A stretch of DNA of 46,325 nucleotides. It comes from Paucibacter sp. PLA-PC-4. GTDB taxonomy: Bacteria > Pseudomonadota > Gammaproteobacteria > Burkholderiales > Burkholderiaceae_C. Within the stretch, counting starts at the first letter, position 1. Each line of letters opens with the position of its first letter. The notes under the pieces were generated by a model that saw only the letters and a program-made list of their open reading frames with translations, made no database searches and was not told where the DNA came from. Both the position numbers and the translations under genes were made by a program. The DNA is taken from NCBI RefSeq assembly GCF_026241155.1, contig NZ_JAPFGP010000029.1, positions 1-46,325 on the forward strand. Reading direction: 5' to 3'. This document shows positions 15,084 through 23,595 of the stretch, piece by piece.

Positions 15084-15821
15084 TTGACTCAACCTGCTGT
15101 CGGCCCTTAACTGCCTGCGGGCGGGGCCGACTTCGACCCTGCTCACCCACGCACCCAAATGGACTCTGACCTTGGAGATGGCCACCGCGCTGGGAAATGC
15201 GACTGCCTGTGCTTGCCAGGAGCGACGCCGGCAGACCAGTCCGGCGACCTGCGCTAGAGCTGGCTGCGCAGACGGCAAGCTCTAGCTACAAACGCATGAT
15301 CCCGCCTGAAGTGCTGGGTGGGGCCCTTCGCACGGGCGTGATGCCGGCAGACTTCGAGCCACACATCGGCGCGCTGCTCGATAAGGCTCCACTGCCACTG
15401 CTCGGTTCAGTTGCCGCGCAGACTAGCTCTGATGCCGCGCCGGCGGCGGATCAGGTGTGGTCACAGGAGTTGGTCACACAGTTGAAGATCACGCGGGAAA
15501 CCGGCGCGCCGGCGATGCGAAAAGGAACAGCAGGCCATGGATTCGCCAGACGTAGAGTCTGGCCGCCGGTCGGCGCGCAGCCTCTGGGCGATTGAGCCTG
15601 GCTATCTGGACGGCTACACGTTCACGCCGAGCCCAACGCCCCGCTCGACAAGCCCGGCGAGGGATGGTGGTGCCCCGGGAAAGACCGAATAGCCCATTTT
15701 CGTCCTGAGGAGACCCCTCAGCTCGACGGACGTATCGCTGCTCACTCGACTCGGCCCCACTCTCGTCAATGCGATCCCGCACGGGGAACGCCGCTGGTGC
15801 ATTCTTAGGAGGGTGGCCCCC
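15084..15821. other. Long intergenic stretch before the peptidase island
   Basis: About 740 bases without a convincing gene apart from one low-confidence ORF at 15296-15595. GC content falls towards the right. No terminal inverted repeat, attachment site or domain remnant was recognised. It probably marks the left junction of the island carrying the peptidase gene. Confidence 0.4.
15296..15595 (+). CDS. Possible small protein, unknown (99 aa)
   Basis: The frame from the ATG at 15296 begins MIPPEVLGGALRTGVMPADF and has codon usage that could be coding in its first half. The last third (GHGFARRRVWPPVG) looks like random translation. There is no clear ribosome-binding site and no family is recognised. 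It may be the degraded end of a longer gene. Confidence 0.2.
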   Translation: MIPPEVLGGALRTGVMPADFEPHIGALLDKAPLPLLGSVAAQTSSDAAPAADQVWSQELVTQLKITRETGAPAMRKGTAGHGFARRRVWPPVGAQPLGD

Positions 15822-17573
15822 TCAGTCAGCCGGGTCGCCGTCGAACTGCCGCGCGTACCGAATCTCGGCTTCAAGGATATCTCTGGCAGTGCGAATGATG
15901 GGTTGAATCTCCAACTCAACTTCCTGAATCTGATCCTCCTTGTAGGCCATCAGAAGCGCGCTCACGATTGAGAAGAAGACGTGATCCTTGCCGCCGACCT
16001 GATGAGAGAGCATCCCGTAGAGCCCGCCGCTTTGTCGCAGAGCCGTTGCATCAAACAGGAAGTCCATCAGCGTTACCTCCGCCGCCTCGATCGACGTGGT
16101 GAAGCGCAGCTGCCATGTGTACTTGGGCATCGACTCATAGAGTGCATCCACGACTTCGTCACGACTGATCGTCGTGCATCCACGCAACTGACTTCTGTAT
16201 TGCGACACCTCCAGCAGCCGGATCGACCAGGAGATCAGCGGCGGCGTCGTGCCAGGCGCATACCAAACGCCCCCTCGGGTCTCATAGGTCTTCGCGACCT
16301 GATTGGCAAACAATGACACGCTCTCGTACGGGAAGCGAATCTTGTGGTTGATCGGAATGATCAGGTACTCAGGGGCAAACTTTCGGGCCGTCGTCCCTTC
16401 GCCTGCCAAACCGGAGTTGTTAGACAGAAACCCGGTCAACGCCTTCTCGACCGAACTGAATGGCGTTCCCATCACGCCTTCGATCGCGGCTTGCACATTG
16501 GATTGCACAGAAGGTGTGCCGAGGTTCTCGCCCTTGATGACTCGGACAAAGTCCCCTGCCCTGCACTGCTCGATATGGAAGCTCGTGAACGGCCCCAGGT
16601 TGTCATCGTGTGCAAATATCCGGCGAATCCGGTTGGCGCTGTTGCCTGCACCGAATTGCGGATCCTCGGCATAGCCGAGCGCTGTGACCGCATGCAGGCC
16701 TCGCTTGACAAAATCGGTAGACCGCCTTCGCCCCGTGTACAGATTGCCCACGAGGATAATCGGCCAGCCGGCGCTCACATAGGCCGCAACGTACTCGCAG
16801 AGTTGCGCTGAGTTTTTGTCGAGCGCGACACCACACACGATGCAATCGAGGCCGTGCGTCCGAAAGTAGGCTTCGATTTGCTCGAGCCCCAGGCCGCTCG
16901 TCGGGAATTTCCTGGACACCTCGCCCAGACTGCGCTTCATGTAGGTGGCCGACGCGCCGCTGGTGATCTCAAAAGGGGCTGGAATCTCCGGCGTCGTGAT
17001 CTTTTTCGGCAGCCCATGTAGGGCGTACCAGATCGACGCGGTCGAGCACGCGGCGATTTCAGCATCCTGCTCTTGAAAGGCAATGGATCGAATCGACAGG
17101 CTGATCCCGTGCAATGACACATGGTATTCACGAAGGATCGGAAAACTCCGCGTGCGCCGTGAATTCACGTCATACCGAGGATAGGTCTTGAGGCAGGTCC
17201 TGCCGATGATCGTCATCGGCAACGGCTTGATCACGATAAAACCGAGGTAATGCGCGTTGATCAGGTGATCGTCCTCACGCGCCGGATCGGCCAAGGCCTC
17301 ATCGCACATGCGATTGAGATCCGGCACCGCGCATGAAAAGAAATGCACCCGGTGAGTGACCTTGACGAACTCGTCGTGGCAGCGTGAGTAGTAGTTCGAA
17401 TAGTCCAGCAGGTAGCCGGCATCCGTGTAGTCGGGCTCAATGACCACCGAGCTCGCCTCGAGCTCCTTGAGATACTTGCTCAAGCACTTGCACTGATCGC
17501 TCGACAGCGCGGACTCGTTCTCCACAATGTCCTTTAGCAGCGAACTCAGTGGCTGGAATTCTTTGATATCCAT
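15822..17573 (-). CDS. Predicted papain-like (C39-like) cysteine peptidase, 583 aa
   Basis: No named family is recognised, but a cysteine-peptidase core is visible. Gln167/Gln169 lie shortly before AACSTASIWYALHGL (Cys176, the likely nucleophile), the His is in RGLHAVTALGY (His294), and an acidic site AHDDNLGPFTSF (about 321-332) comes after it, the Cys-His-Asp/Asn order of papain-fold enzymes. The N-terminal 170 and C-terminal 250 residues are unassigned. No signal peptide or membrane segment is seen, so it is probably cytoplasmic. The ATG at 17573 follows a strong GGGAGAGGGG; a longer frame from 17633 would run through the terminator. Composition is visibly less GC-rich than the flanks, and an IS remnant lies 500 bases away, suggesting horizontal acquisition. 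A 67-codon gene lies directly upstream. Confidence 0.65.
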   Translation of the reverse strand: MDIKEFQPLSSLLKDIVENESALSSDQCKCLSKYLKELEASSVVIEPDYTDAGYLLDYSNYYSRCHDEFVKVTHRVHFFSCAVPDLNRMCDEALADPAREDDHLINAHYLGFIVIKPLPMTIIGRTCLKTYPRYDVNSRRTRSFPILREYHVSLHGISLSIRSIAFQEQDAEIAACSTASIWYALHGLPKKITTPEIPAPFEITSGASATYMKRSLGEVSRKFPTSGLGLEQIEAYFRTHGLDCIVCGVALDKNSAQLCEYVAAYVSAGWPIILVGNLYTGRRRSTDFVKRGLHAVTALGYAEDPQFGAGNSANRIRRIFAHDDNLGPFTSFHIEQCRAGDFVRVIKGENLGTPSVQSNVQAAIEGVMGTPFSSVEKALTGFLSNNSGLAGEGTTARKFAPEYLIIPINHKIRFPYESVSLFANQVAKTYETRGGVWYAPGTTPPLISWSIRLLEVSQYRSQLRGCTTISRDEVVDALYESMPKYTWQLRFTTSIEAAEVTLMDFLFDATALRQSGGLYGMLSHQVGGKDHVFFSIVSALLMAYKEDQIQEVELEIQPIIRTARDILEAEIRYARQFDGDPAD

Positions 17574-17600
17574 GCCCCTCTCCCTCGTGCGCACAACAAA

Positions 17601-17627
17601 AAAAAGGGCGACCAAGTCGCCCTTTTT
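17601..17627 (-). terminator. Perfect hairpin terminator between the small gene and the peptidase gene
   Basis: AAAAAGGGCGAC and its exact complement GTCGCCCTTTTT enclose the 3-base loop CAA. With A and T tracts on both sides it can act in both directions. It lies in the 66-base gap, before the peptidase ribosome-binding site, so it would limit read-through from the upstream gene into the peptidase gene. Confidence 0.85.
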
Positions 17628-17639
17628 CTTCAAATTCTT

Positions 17640-17843
17640 TTACACAGACACGCGCTGTGCCATCACTTCCTGATCGATCTGGCGAACGCGCCTGCGCTCC
17701 TCGGCCAGATTTCGAACCTGCTGCGATGCGGCCTTCAAAGCCGTATCAATCGCAGAGCCCGTCACCAGCTTCCGGGTGTCCTCGCGTTCGACGAATGCCG
17801 CGACCGCACGAGCTGCGCTCTTGGGAAAAAAGACCTTTTTCAA
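17640..17843 (-). CDS. Small basic helical protein upstream of the peptidase (67 aa)
   Basis: I place the start at TTG 17843, eight bases after AGAGGGGG. It gives a protein beginning (M)KKVFFPKSAARAVAAFVERE and ending IDQEVMAQRVSV. A frame open further upstream to 17957 contains poor coding sequence. The protein is almost wholly helical. The central part (ALKAASQQVRNLAEERRRVR) is strongly basic and could form a coiled coil. No family is recognised. Position and strand suggest a functional link to the peptidase (partner, inhibitor, substrate or regulator), but the terminator between them means expression is at least partly separate. Start and function are uncertain. Confidence 0.5.
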   Translation of the reverse strand: MKKVFFPKSAARAVAAFVEREDTRKLVTGSAIDTALKAASQQVRNLAEERRRVRQIDQEVMAQRVSV

Positions 17844-18022
17844 CCCATACCCCCTCTTTGCGGAGACATCAGACGCTCCGCAGCTTGGCAACAAGCTGCG
17901 GATTGTAAAACAAATCTCATCAGCGCAGCGCAACTCTTGCCACCAAGACGTCGGCATCGCGTCAGTCGACCGTACTCCTTTCGCTGCCGAAGGGACAGAG
18001 CCTGATCAGGGGGCCGCACTGC

Positions 18023-18740
18023 GTCGTAACCTATCCATGGCTAGCCTGGCTTCTCGCCACCTACCTCATCAGCCAGGCCGAGACCGGGCTGTCGGCGCCA
18101 GCGCTCAAACGCCAGCTCGGCGTGAGCTACCCCACCGCCTGGCTGCTGCACCACAAGATCAACCGTGCCATGGCCGCGCACGACGATAGCCAGCGGCTGA
18201 GTGGCGCTGTGCAACTCGATGACGTCTATCTCGGTGGCGAGCGCGCTGGCGGCAAGGCAGGGCGAGGCTCAGAGAACAAGGTGCCCTTTGTGGCTGCCGT
18301 CTCGCTCGGTGAGCGCGGCCAGCCGATCGATCTCAAGCTCAGTCTGGTCAGCGGCTTCACGCTCGACGCTATCGGCCAATGGGCGCAGGCCAACCCGGCG
18401 CCGCAGACGCTGGTGCTCAGCGATGGTCTGGGCTGCTTCGCTGCCGTGGCCGATGCCGGGTGTGTCCATGTGCCCCGGGTCGTCGGCACGCTCAAGCCTT
18501 GCGACCTGCCCGAATCCAAATGGATCAACACCGTGCTGAGCAATCTCAAGACCTCGCTGGCTGGCGCGTTTCCTTCGCTGAACTACCGCAAGTCCGCCAC
18601 CGCTCTCCTCGATGCAATCGACACGGACTTGATCAATCAACGGGCGCCGCATCTCCATCAGCGACTCGACCTTGCAGACGAGTCTCGTGACGAGCGCCGC
18701 AGCAAGAAGTCCTCAAAACCCGGCCCTCTCCGAACATAGA
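18023..18740 (+). pseudogene. IS1595-family (ISXO2-like) transposase remnant
   Basis: The frame contains LLATYLISQAETGLSAPALK then QLGVSYPTAWLLHHKINRAM, followed by the DDE-type core: QLDDVYLGGERAGGK (first Asp), TLVLSDGLGCF (second Asp) and WINTVLSNLKTSLAGAF (the Asn/Lys motif). These are signatures of IS1595-family transposases. The N-terminal zinc-ribbon third is missing. Near 18590 the frame shifts: another frame carries the expected C-terminal residues ISISDSTLQTSLVTSAAAR, while this one runs to a TAG at 18737-18739. The element is inactive and its ends were not recognised. It marks the edge of the low-GC island. Confidence 0.75.
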
Positions 18741-19059
18741 GTTCACTGCGCCTTTGGCAGCCGCAGCAAGCTTTGCGCCGAAGGAAGGGGGCGACCAGGC
18801 CTTGTGCTGCCAGCGACGCCTTGGACTTCGCATTGGCACCGAAAAACAAGCAAAGCGGCTCCATTGCTGCGCACCCGCACACTCGGAACGTCCGCCCGGG
18901 TGAGAAACGGACCGAGACCTGAATCGTCGCACATGAGCAAAACCAAATAGATACCACTTAAGCAAGGGGTAGACCTCGGGATGGCCCCCAGGAAGAATCC
19001 GCCCGCTGCCCACTCACAAGGCAGGCAATATACATAACACCCATAGCGGAGGATGAGAA
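18741..19059. other. Intergenic stretch before the first PEP-CTERM gene
   Basis: About 320 bases. The left part is probably further IS1595 debris. The right part is AT-richer and ends with a strong ribosome-binding site, GGAGGATGAG, four bases before the ATG at 19060. No gene is supported. Confidence 0.5.
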
Positions 19060-20061
19060 ATGAACTTGCAGAGAAAAGCCCCCACAATTGGTATTCAATT
19101 GGTTATCTCGCTGATGGCAACTCTGATGGTCCAGCAGGCGCAAGCCCTACCGGTCATCGATTTCGGCGTGGCCCAGGGCTACAGCGGCTTTTTCTTCGGT
19201 GATGTGAAGGCCCAGAACGATGTCGAGGGCCGCCTGGCCGTCGGCGGCGACTTCACCGGCAACGGTTCGATCGGCTATCGCACGCCCCACGGCTCGAACG
19301 GCCCCAGCCTGGTGGTCGGCGGCAACGCCCATTTCAACGCCAACGGCGGCATCTTCAACGGCCCCAAGACCCCGGTGGACACCAATGCCACGGTCGGCCC
19401 GATCACCGAGTATGAGAAGGCCCTGGGCTACGGCGTCTATGGCGGCACGCTCAGCGGTCAGACCCAGGGCATGGATCTGCGCCAGCAAGCCGGCGTGATC
19501 GATTTCGCCCAGGCCAAGAGCCAACTCGGCGCCTTGTCCGGTCAGCTGGGTCAGCAGGCCACCACCGGGACGGTCGCCGCCCCCTGGTCCGACACCACGC
19601 TGACCGGTAGCGGCCGCGCCGGCGTGGTCGAGGTGTTCGATCTAAACGCCAAGCTGAACTGGGAAGGCAAGCAGAGCATCGGCACGCTGGCGCTTGGCAA
19701 TGTCGCGGCCGACTCTTGGGTCGTGATCAATGTTCGCAATGGCGGCGATGTGGCCTTCACCGGCGCCTTCCTTGGTCAATTCGACGATCTGCGCGGCCGT
19801 GTACTGTTCAACTTCGAGAACGCCAGCAATATCGCCGTCAACACCTTCATCGAGGGCAGCATCCTGGCCCCGAACGCCAACTTCCTGGGCCAGGGCCATG
19901 TCGAAGGCACGGTGATCGGCCAGTCGGTATCGCAGGCCTTCGAGATCGGCCACGAGCCCTTCATCCCGACCTCGCCGGTGCCCGAGCCCGAGAGTTATGC
20001 ACTGATGCTGGCGGGTCTGGCCGCGATGGGCTTTGTGGTGCGCCGTCGCCGCCAAGCCTGA
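19060..20061 (+). CDS. Choice-of-anchor A family PEP-CTERM protein (333 aa)
   Basis: An exported protein with a signal peptide (about 1-29, ending QQAQA) and a choice-of-anchor A domain: a Gly/Asn-rich beta-structured body with VEGRLAVGGDFTGNGSIGY and later WVVINVRNGGDVAFTG and RVLFNFENASNIAV. It ends in a PEP-CTERM tail, VPEPESYALMLAGLAAMGF followed by VVRRRRQA. The tail is recognised and cut by an exosortase, and such proteins reach the outer surface or biofilm matrix. No exosortase gene is in the window. A second member of the same family lies at 22452. A strong terminator follows at 20091. Confidence 0.9.
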   Translation: MNLQRKAPTIGIQLVISLMATLMVQQAQALPVIDFGVAQGYSGFFFGDVKAQNDVEGRLAVGGDFTGNGSIGYRTPHGSNGPSLVVGGNAHFNANGGIFNGPKTPVDTNATVGPITEYEKALGYGVYGGTLSGQTQGMDLRQQAGVIDFAQAKSQLGALSGQLGQQATTGTVAAPWSDTTLTGSGRAGVVEVFDLNAKLNWEGKQSIGTLALGNVAADSWVVINVRNGGDVAFTGAFLGQFDDLRGRVLFNFENASNIAVNTFIEGSILAPNANFLGQGHVEGTVIGQSVSQAFEIGHEPFIPTSPVPEPESYALMLAGLAAMGFVVRRRRQA

Positions 20062-20955
20062 TCAAGACCTCGCCAAGTCCTGGCACCAAGACCGCAGCCG
20101 CGCTAGAGCGCGGCCTGCGGTTTTTTCTTGCCCGCCACCAGGCGGCATCAGCAGCAGATCGCAGCTGGCGTGCGCCAGCAGACGCCCGCGCACGCCCGGA
20201 AAACCGCCCAGCCAGCTGCGCGGCCCGGCGCCGCCAAGCAACATCAGCTCAGCGCCGCTGCGCTGCTGGTGAACCAGTAGTTGGCTGGCGGTATCACCAC
20301 GCCCAAGCGTGGCCAGCACACGGTTACGACGGCCATCCAGCGAATCGCTGATCTGCAGCAAGCGCTGCTGGGCACGGCTGCGAAGCTCGCGTCGGTAGGC
20401 ATCAATCAGCGGGTGCCGCGAATCGGTGCCGCGCAATGCCACTTCATTGAAGCTGCCGAGCACATGGAACAGCTCGATGAGGGCCTGCGGTGCCAGGCTG
20501 CAGCTGACTTCGGGCAGTTCGGACTGAGCCTCAGCCAGGTCCAGCGCCACCATAAGGCGCCGGTAGGCGCGCTGCGGCTGGCGCTTGACCACCAGCAGCG
20601 GACAAGCGCTGCGGTCCGCCATGCGCGCAAGACTATGGCCGCGAAACCAACGCATCAGCCAGGGTTCGGGCCGGCAGCCCAACACGAGCAGATCGGCGCG
20701 GCGCGACAGCGCCACGAAGTCCGGCTGCCGCACGGCAATCTCGGTGCGCACCCGCAGGCCATGGCGTTGCGCCAACTGGCGGGCAACGCGCTCCAGACGA
20801 TCAAGCGCGTCGGGCGGGCCGTGCTCGCGCGACAGCGGCTTGCAAACCACCCACAGCTCGGCCGCCTGTTCGGCGGCCAGCAATGCCGCACGCTCCATCG
20901 CACGGTTGCCGCCCGCTGAAAAATCGCAAAGGGTCAAAATTCTCTTGCAGTGCAT
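20062..20955 (-). CDS. Universal stress protein, two tandem UspA domains (297 aa)
   Basis: Two Usp domains in tandem. The first runs from MHCKRILTLCDFSAGGNRAM to about residue 130 (LADLLVLGCR-type strand). The second begins RRLMVALDLAEAQSELPEVS and ends ELMLLGGAGPRSWLGGFPGV then LLAHASCDLLLMPPGG, close to the GxxGS/T nucleotide-binding signature. Tandem Usp proteins are stress-related cytoplasmic proteins. The ATG at 20955 gives the standard N-terminus. The last 20 residues are encoded within the terminator of the convergent PEP-CTERM gene, an extension beyond the usual end of the fold. Confidence 0.85.
   Translation of the reverse strand: MHCKRILTLCDFSAGGNRAMERAALLAAEQAAELWVVCKPLSREHGPPDALDRLERVARQLAQRHGLRVRTEIAVRQPDFVALSRRADLLVLGCRPEPWLMRWFRGHSLARMADRSACPLLVVKRQPQRAYRRLMVALDLAEAQSELPEVSCSLAPQALIELFHVLGSFNEVALRGTDSRHPLIDAYRRELRSRAQQRLLQISDSLDGRRNRVLATLGRGDTASQLLVHQQRSGAELMLLGGAGPRSWLGGFPGVRGRLLAHASCDLLLMPPGGGQEKTAGRALARLRSWCQDLARS
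20091..20126 (+). terminator. Rho-independent terminator after the first PEP-CTERM gene
   Basis: ACCGCAGCCGCGC pairs with GCGCGG-CCTGCGGT across a TAGA loop, with one bulged base, followed by six T. It lies 30 bases after the stop at 20061 and overlaps the 3' end of the convergent usp gene. Confidence 0.85.
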
Positions 20956-21047
20956 CTCGGTGTCCTGAGTGAAGGCGCCATGCCGAGGGGCCAACCGCTT
21001 GCCAAAGGCGCAAGCGGGCGGCACAGGCGATGCGGCGCCGGATCGGT

Positions 21048-21455
21048 CTAGAGCGTGTAGTCGCCGCTGGCTTCGGGCTGGAAGAGGATGGCGTCGATCT
21101 CGGCCGCGGCCTCGTCACGATTGGGTGTCTGCCAGCGCGCCAGCGAACCCACAGGCAAGCCCAGCAGGCCGGTGCCGACCGGCGACAGCACCGAGACAAA
21201 GCCGACGCTGGGCTCGGCGTCATGCGGGTAGCACAGGGTCAGCCGGTGACGCCGCCCGCTCTGGACGCCGACGATCTCCACCTGCGAGTACATCGTGACC
21301 ACATTGGGCGGCACCTGACGGGAGTCCACCAGATCGGCGCCGTCGAGCAGCGCCTGCAGGGCATCATGGGACTGAGCTTCGAGCAGCTTGCTCAGGCGGC
21401 GGTGATCCAGGGCCGTGAGCAGGCGCTCGGGCTTGGCGGTGTTGGGTGTATGCAT
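21048..21455 (-). CDS. rnk: Regulator of nucleoside diphosphate kinase (Rnk, GreA/GreB family)
   Basis: A 135-residue Rnk-type protein. The N-terminus holds a short antiparallel helical arm (LLTALDHRRLSKLLEAQSHD). The GreA-like C-terminal domain follows: VVTMYSQVEIVGVQSGRRHR, then LTLCYPHDAEPSVGFVSVLS and SPVGTGLLGLPVGSLARW. Rnk binds RNA polymerase near the secondary channel and alters expression of ndk and other genes. It is shorter in its coiled coil than GreA, as Rnk should be. It shares strand with the usp gene 92 bases downstream and may be cotranscribed with it. Confidence 0.9.
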   Translation of the reverse strand: MHTPNTAKPERLLTALDHRRLSKLLEAQSHDALQALLDGADLVDSRQVPPNVVTMYSQVEIVGVQSGRRHRLTLCYPHDAEPSVGFVSVLSPVGTGLLGLPVGSLARWQTPNRDEAAAEIDAILFQPEASGDYTL

Positions 21456-21870
21456 GACGCAATCCGATCAAAAGCCAGCACGCCGCTTCAATGGAAAAAG
21501 CGGTGCGTGCCGACGCGCGGGGCGATGGCCCGGCGATCGATGGTGCGCGAAAAGATGAGGGGTAGCGGATCGCCGGGCTTAGAGGGGTGCGGCCGGCTGG
21601 GCATGCTGCGCAGCGGCCGCTTGTGCTCGGCAGGCACGCGACTGCAGTGCCGTCGCGAGAGCGGCGCACTGGACAGCGGAGCGAGAAGCAACAAGGACCG
21701 GGGCAGACATGGCGCCATTGTAGGCCGGCGGCAGCGCTTTGGCATAGGCGCGCTTCCTCCTTGGGCCCCGACACCGGCTTGTCTACGCTGCGCAGCTCAT
21801 TTGCGAAGCCGAGGGGCCACAAGCCAAACTAGGCTTGCTGGCAAGACCTGACCCCTGCATCAGTGCATCC
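21456..21870. other. Intergenic stretch, 415 bases
   Basis: No gene is convincingly supported. A minus-strand frame ending at 21488 finishes with DPLPLIFSRTIDRRAIAPRV, which looks more protein-like than random. It has no clear start or ribosome-binding site and only about 76 codons, so I do not call it. Confidence 0.4.
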
Positions 21871-21875
21871 ATGTC

Positions 21876-22310
21876 GTGCGTTCCTCCATGGCGGTCCGCG
21901 CCGCTGGCGCTGGCCAATGTGCTGGCCAATGCACGGCCCACTACAGCGACCACTACCGATGGCGCTGCGGCCCCGCAGCGCGATCCAGTCTGTCCCCCAG
22001 CGTGCAGCTGACCGGCTCGCGCCAAGAGGACAAGGGTGTCTTCGATGCGGCCAGCTCGCTGACCGAAAACACCGGTTTCGCGTCGGGCGCCAACTTCGGC
22101 AGCAACTTCAACGCTGCCGCGAATGCGTTGAGCCTGCTGCGCATGAGGTACGACCACACGCTGACCCTGATCAACGGCCGACGCGTCGTTGATGACCCGA
22201 CCGTCTCCAACGGCTCGGTCAACTTCCCCCCCCACGGCCCTGATCGACCCCATCGAGAACTTGCACGCCGGTGCTTCGGCGTTTGAGACAAGCCCGCCCC
22301 CTCGAAGTGC
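21876..22310 (+). pseudogene. Fragment of a TonB-dependent receptor gene (plug domain)
   Basis: One frame encodes SVQLTGSRQEDKGVFDAASS followed by HTLTLINGRRVVDD, which matches the start of a TonB-receptor plug (TGSR near the N-terminus, LINGRR in the middle). After a run of eight C at about 22226-22233 the next frame continues TALIDPIENLHAGASAFE, the equivalent of the conserved IERIEVLKGAS block. Seven C would restore the frame. The barrel domain is absent, and a signal-peptide-like segment upstream is in a third frame. This is a decayed fragment of an outer-membrane nutrient receptor gene. Confidence 0.65.
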
Positions 22311-22451
22311 CGTTCGGGTGCGCGCGGCGGGCTTTCTCGGGCAAAGCGTGAGTTAGCGCACGGTCCGGCACCGAGACACCCGGAATCAGGGTTTACGCGG
22401 AGCACGCATGCCAGAAGAATGCGCGCATCTCTTCAAGCCAGGATCTCACCC

Positions 22452-23468
22452 ATGCGCCGCTCGACCCCGTTCTCCGCCCTCGCCGCCACCTTGCTGGCGA
22501 CCTCGCTGGCCCAGGCAGCGCCGAACGCGCTGGGTCTGGACAAGGGCTTGAACCTGCTGGTGTTCGACGATTTCACAGCCAGCTCCAGCGATGTCGAGGG
22601 CCGCGTCGCAGTCGGCGGCAATGCCAAGCTGGGCAGCTACTCGATCAACACCAAGGGCTCGGGTGCGCTGTACGAAGGCATTGGCCTGGCGGTCGGTGGC
22701 AGTCTGCAGTTCAGCGGCGGCCAGCTCTGGGGCGATACCGTCGTCGGCGGCAATCTGAACACCCAGAGCGGTGCCAGTTTCATCGGCGATGTGCGGGTGG
22801 GCGGCAATCTGAATGCCAACAAGGCTTGGCTGACGGCCGACAGCATCACCTACGGCGGCAGCGCCAGCGGCGTGCAGCAGTGGCAGAACCCGCTGCCGCA
22901 AAAAGCCGCAGCCGGCAGCACGGTGAACCTGGGCATCGATTTCGCGGGTGAGCAGGCGCGGCTGAGCAGCTTCTCGCAGCAGCTCGACGGCTTTGCCAAC
23001 AGCGGCAGCGTCGCCAACGTCTGGGGCAATATGGTGCTCAACGGCCAGGGCGCCGGACTGGCCGTGTTCGACCTGAATGCAGCCGATGTCGGCAAGAACC
23101 TCGAGCTCAGCAATCTGGGCAGCAATGCGACCGTGATCATCAATGTGCACGGCAGCAAGGTCGACTTCGGCAACCATGGCTACACCGGCTTCGACAGCGG
23201 CCGCGTGCTGTTCAACCTGGTCGACGCGCAGACGGTCAGCTTCAGCGGCGGCGTCACCGCCTCCTTCCTCGCCCCGCTGGCCAAGTTCACGGCCGGCTCC
23301 GGCGTGATCAACGGCCAGGTGATCGCACAGAGCTGGAGCGGCTCGGTGCAGATCAACGACGCCGCCTTTGCTGGCGCCATCTCTGCCGTGCCCGAGCCCG
23401 GCAGCACGGCCATGCTGCTGGCCGGCCTGGGCGTGATCGGCTTCGTGGCGGCGCGCCGTCGGCGCTGA
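22452..23468 (+). CDS. Choice-of-anchor A family PEP-CTERM protein (338 aa)
   Basis: Signal peptide MRRSTPFSALAATLLATSLA, with cleavage after AQAA. The choice-of-anchor A body has repeated VGGNA/VGGSL/VGGNLN strands (VEGRVAVGGNAKLGSY), NATVIINVHGSKVDFGN and GRVLFNLVDAQTVSF. The C-terminal PEP-CTERM sorting tail is AVPEPGSTAMLLAGLGVIGF then VAARRRR. It belongs to the same family as the protein at 19060 but is clearly divergent, so the duplication is not recent. An exosortase elsewhere in the genome should process it. The start at 22452 gives a normal signal peptide; an in-frame ATG at 22419 would add 11 residues. Confidence 0.9.
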   Translation: MRRSTPFSALAATLLATSLAQAAPNALGLDKGLNLLVFDDFTASSSDVEGRVAVGGNAKLGSYSINTKGSGALYEGIGLAVGGSLQFSGGQLWGDTVVGGNLNTQSGASFIGDVRVGGNLNANKAWLTADSITYGGSASGVQQWQNPLPQKAAAGSTVNLGIDFAGEQARLSSFSQQLDGFANSGSVANVWGNMVLNGQGAGLAVFDLNAADVGKNLELSNLGSNATVIINVHGSKVDFGNHGYTGFDSGRVLFNLVDAQTVSFSGGVTASFLAPLAKFTAGSGVINGQVIAQSWSGSVQINDAAFAGAISAVPEPGSTAMLLAGLGVIGFVAARRRR

Positions 23469-23595
23469 ATCCGGCGGACCGCCGTCTTGACGGCGTCTTG
23501 ACACTGCCAAGCAAAAGCTGGGCGACTTCTTGAGCTGCGGGCCGGGAGACTGAAGGCCTCGCAACAACAGGTCGGCCACGGTGCCGGCCCGGCCC

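Noticed and set aside
15084-15295. A terminator for the DUF2325 gene
   Set aside because: Only short GC-rich stems without a T tract were seen.
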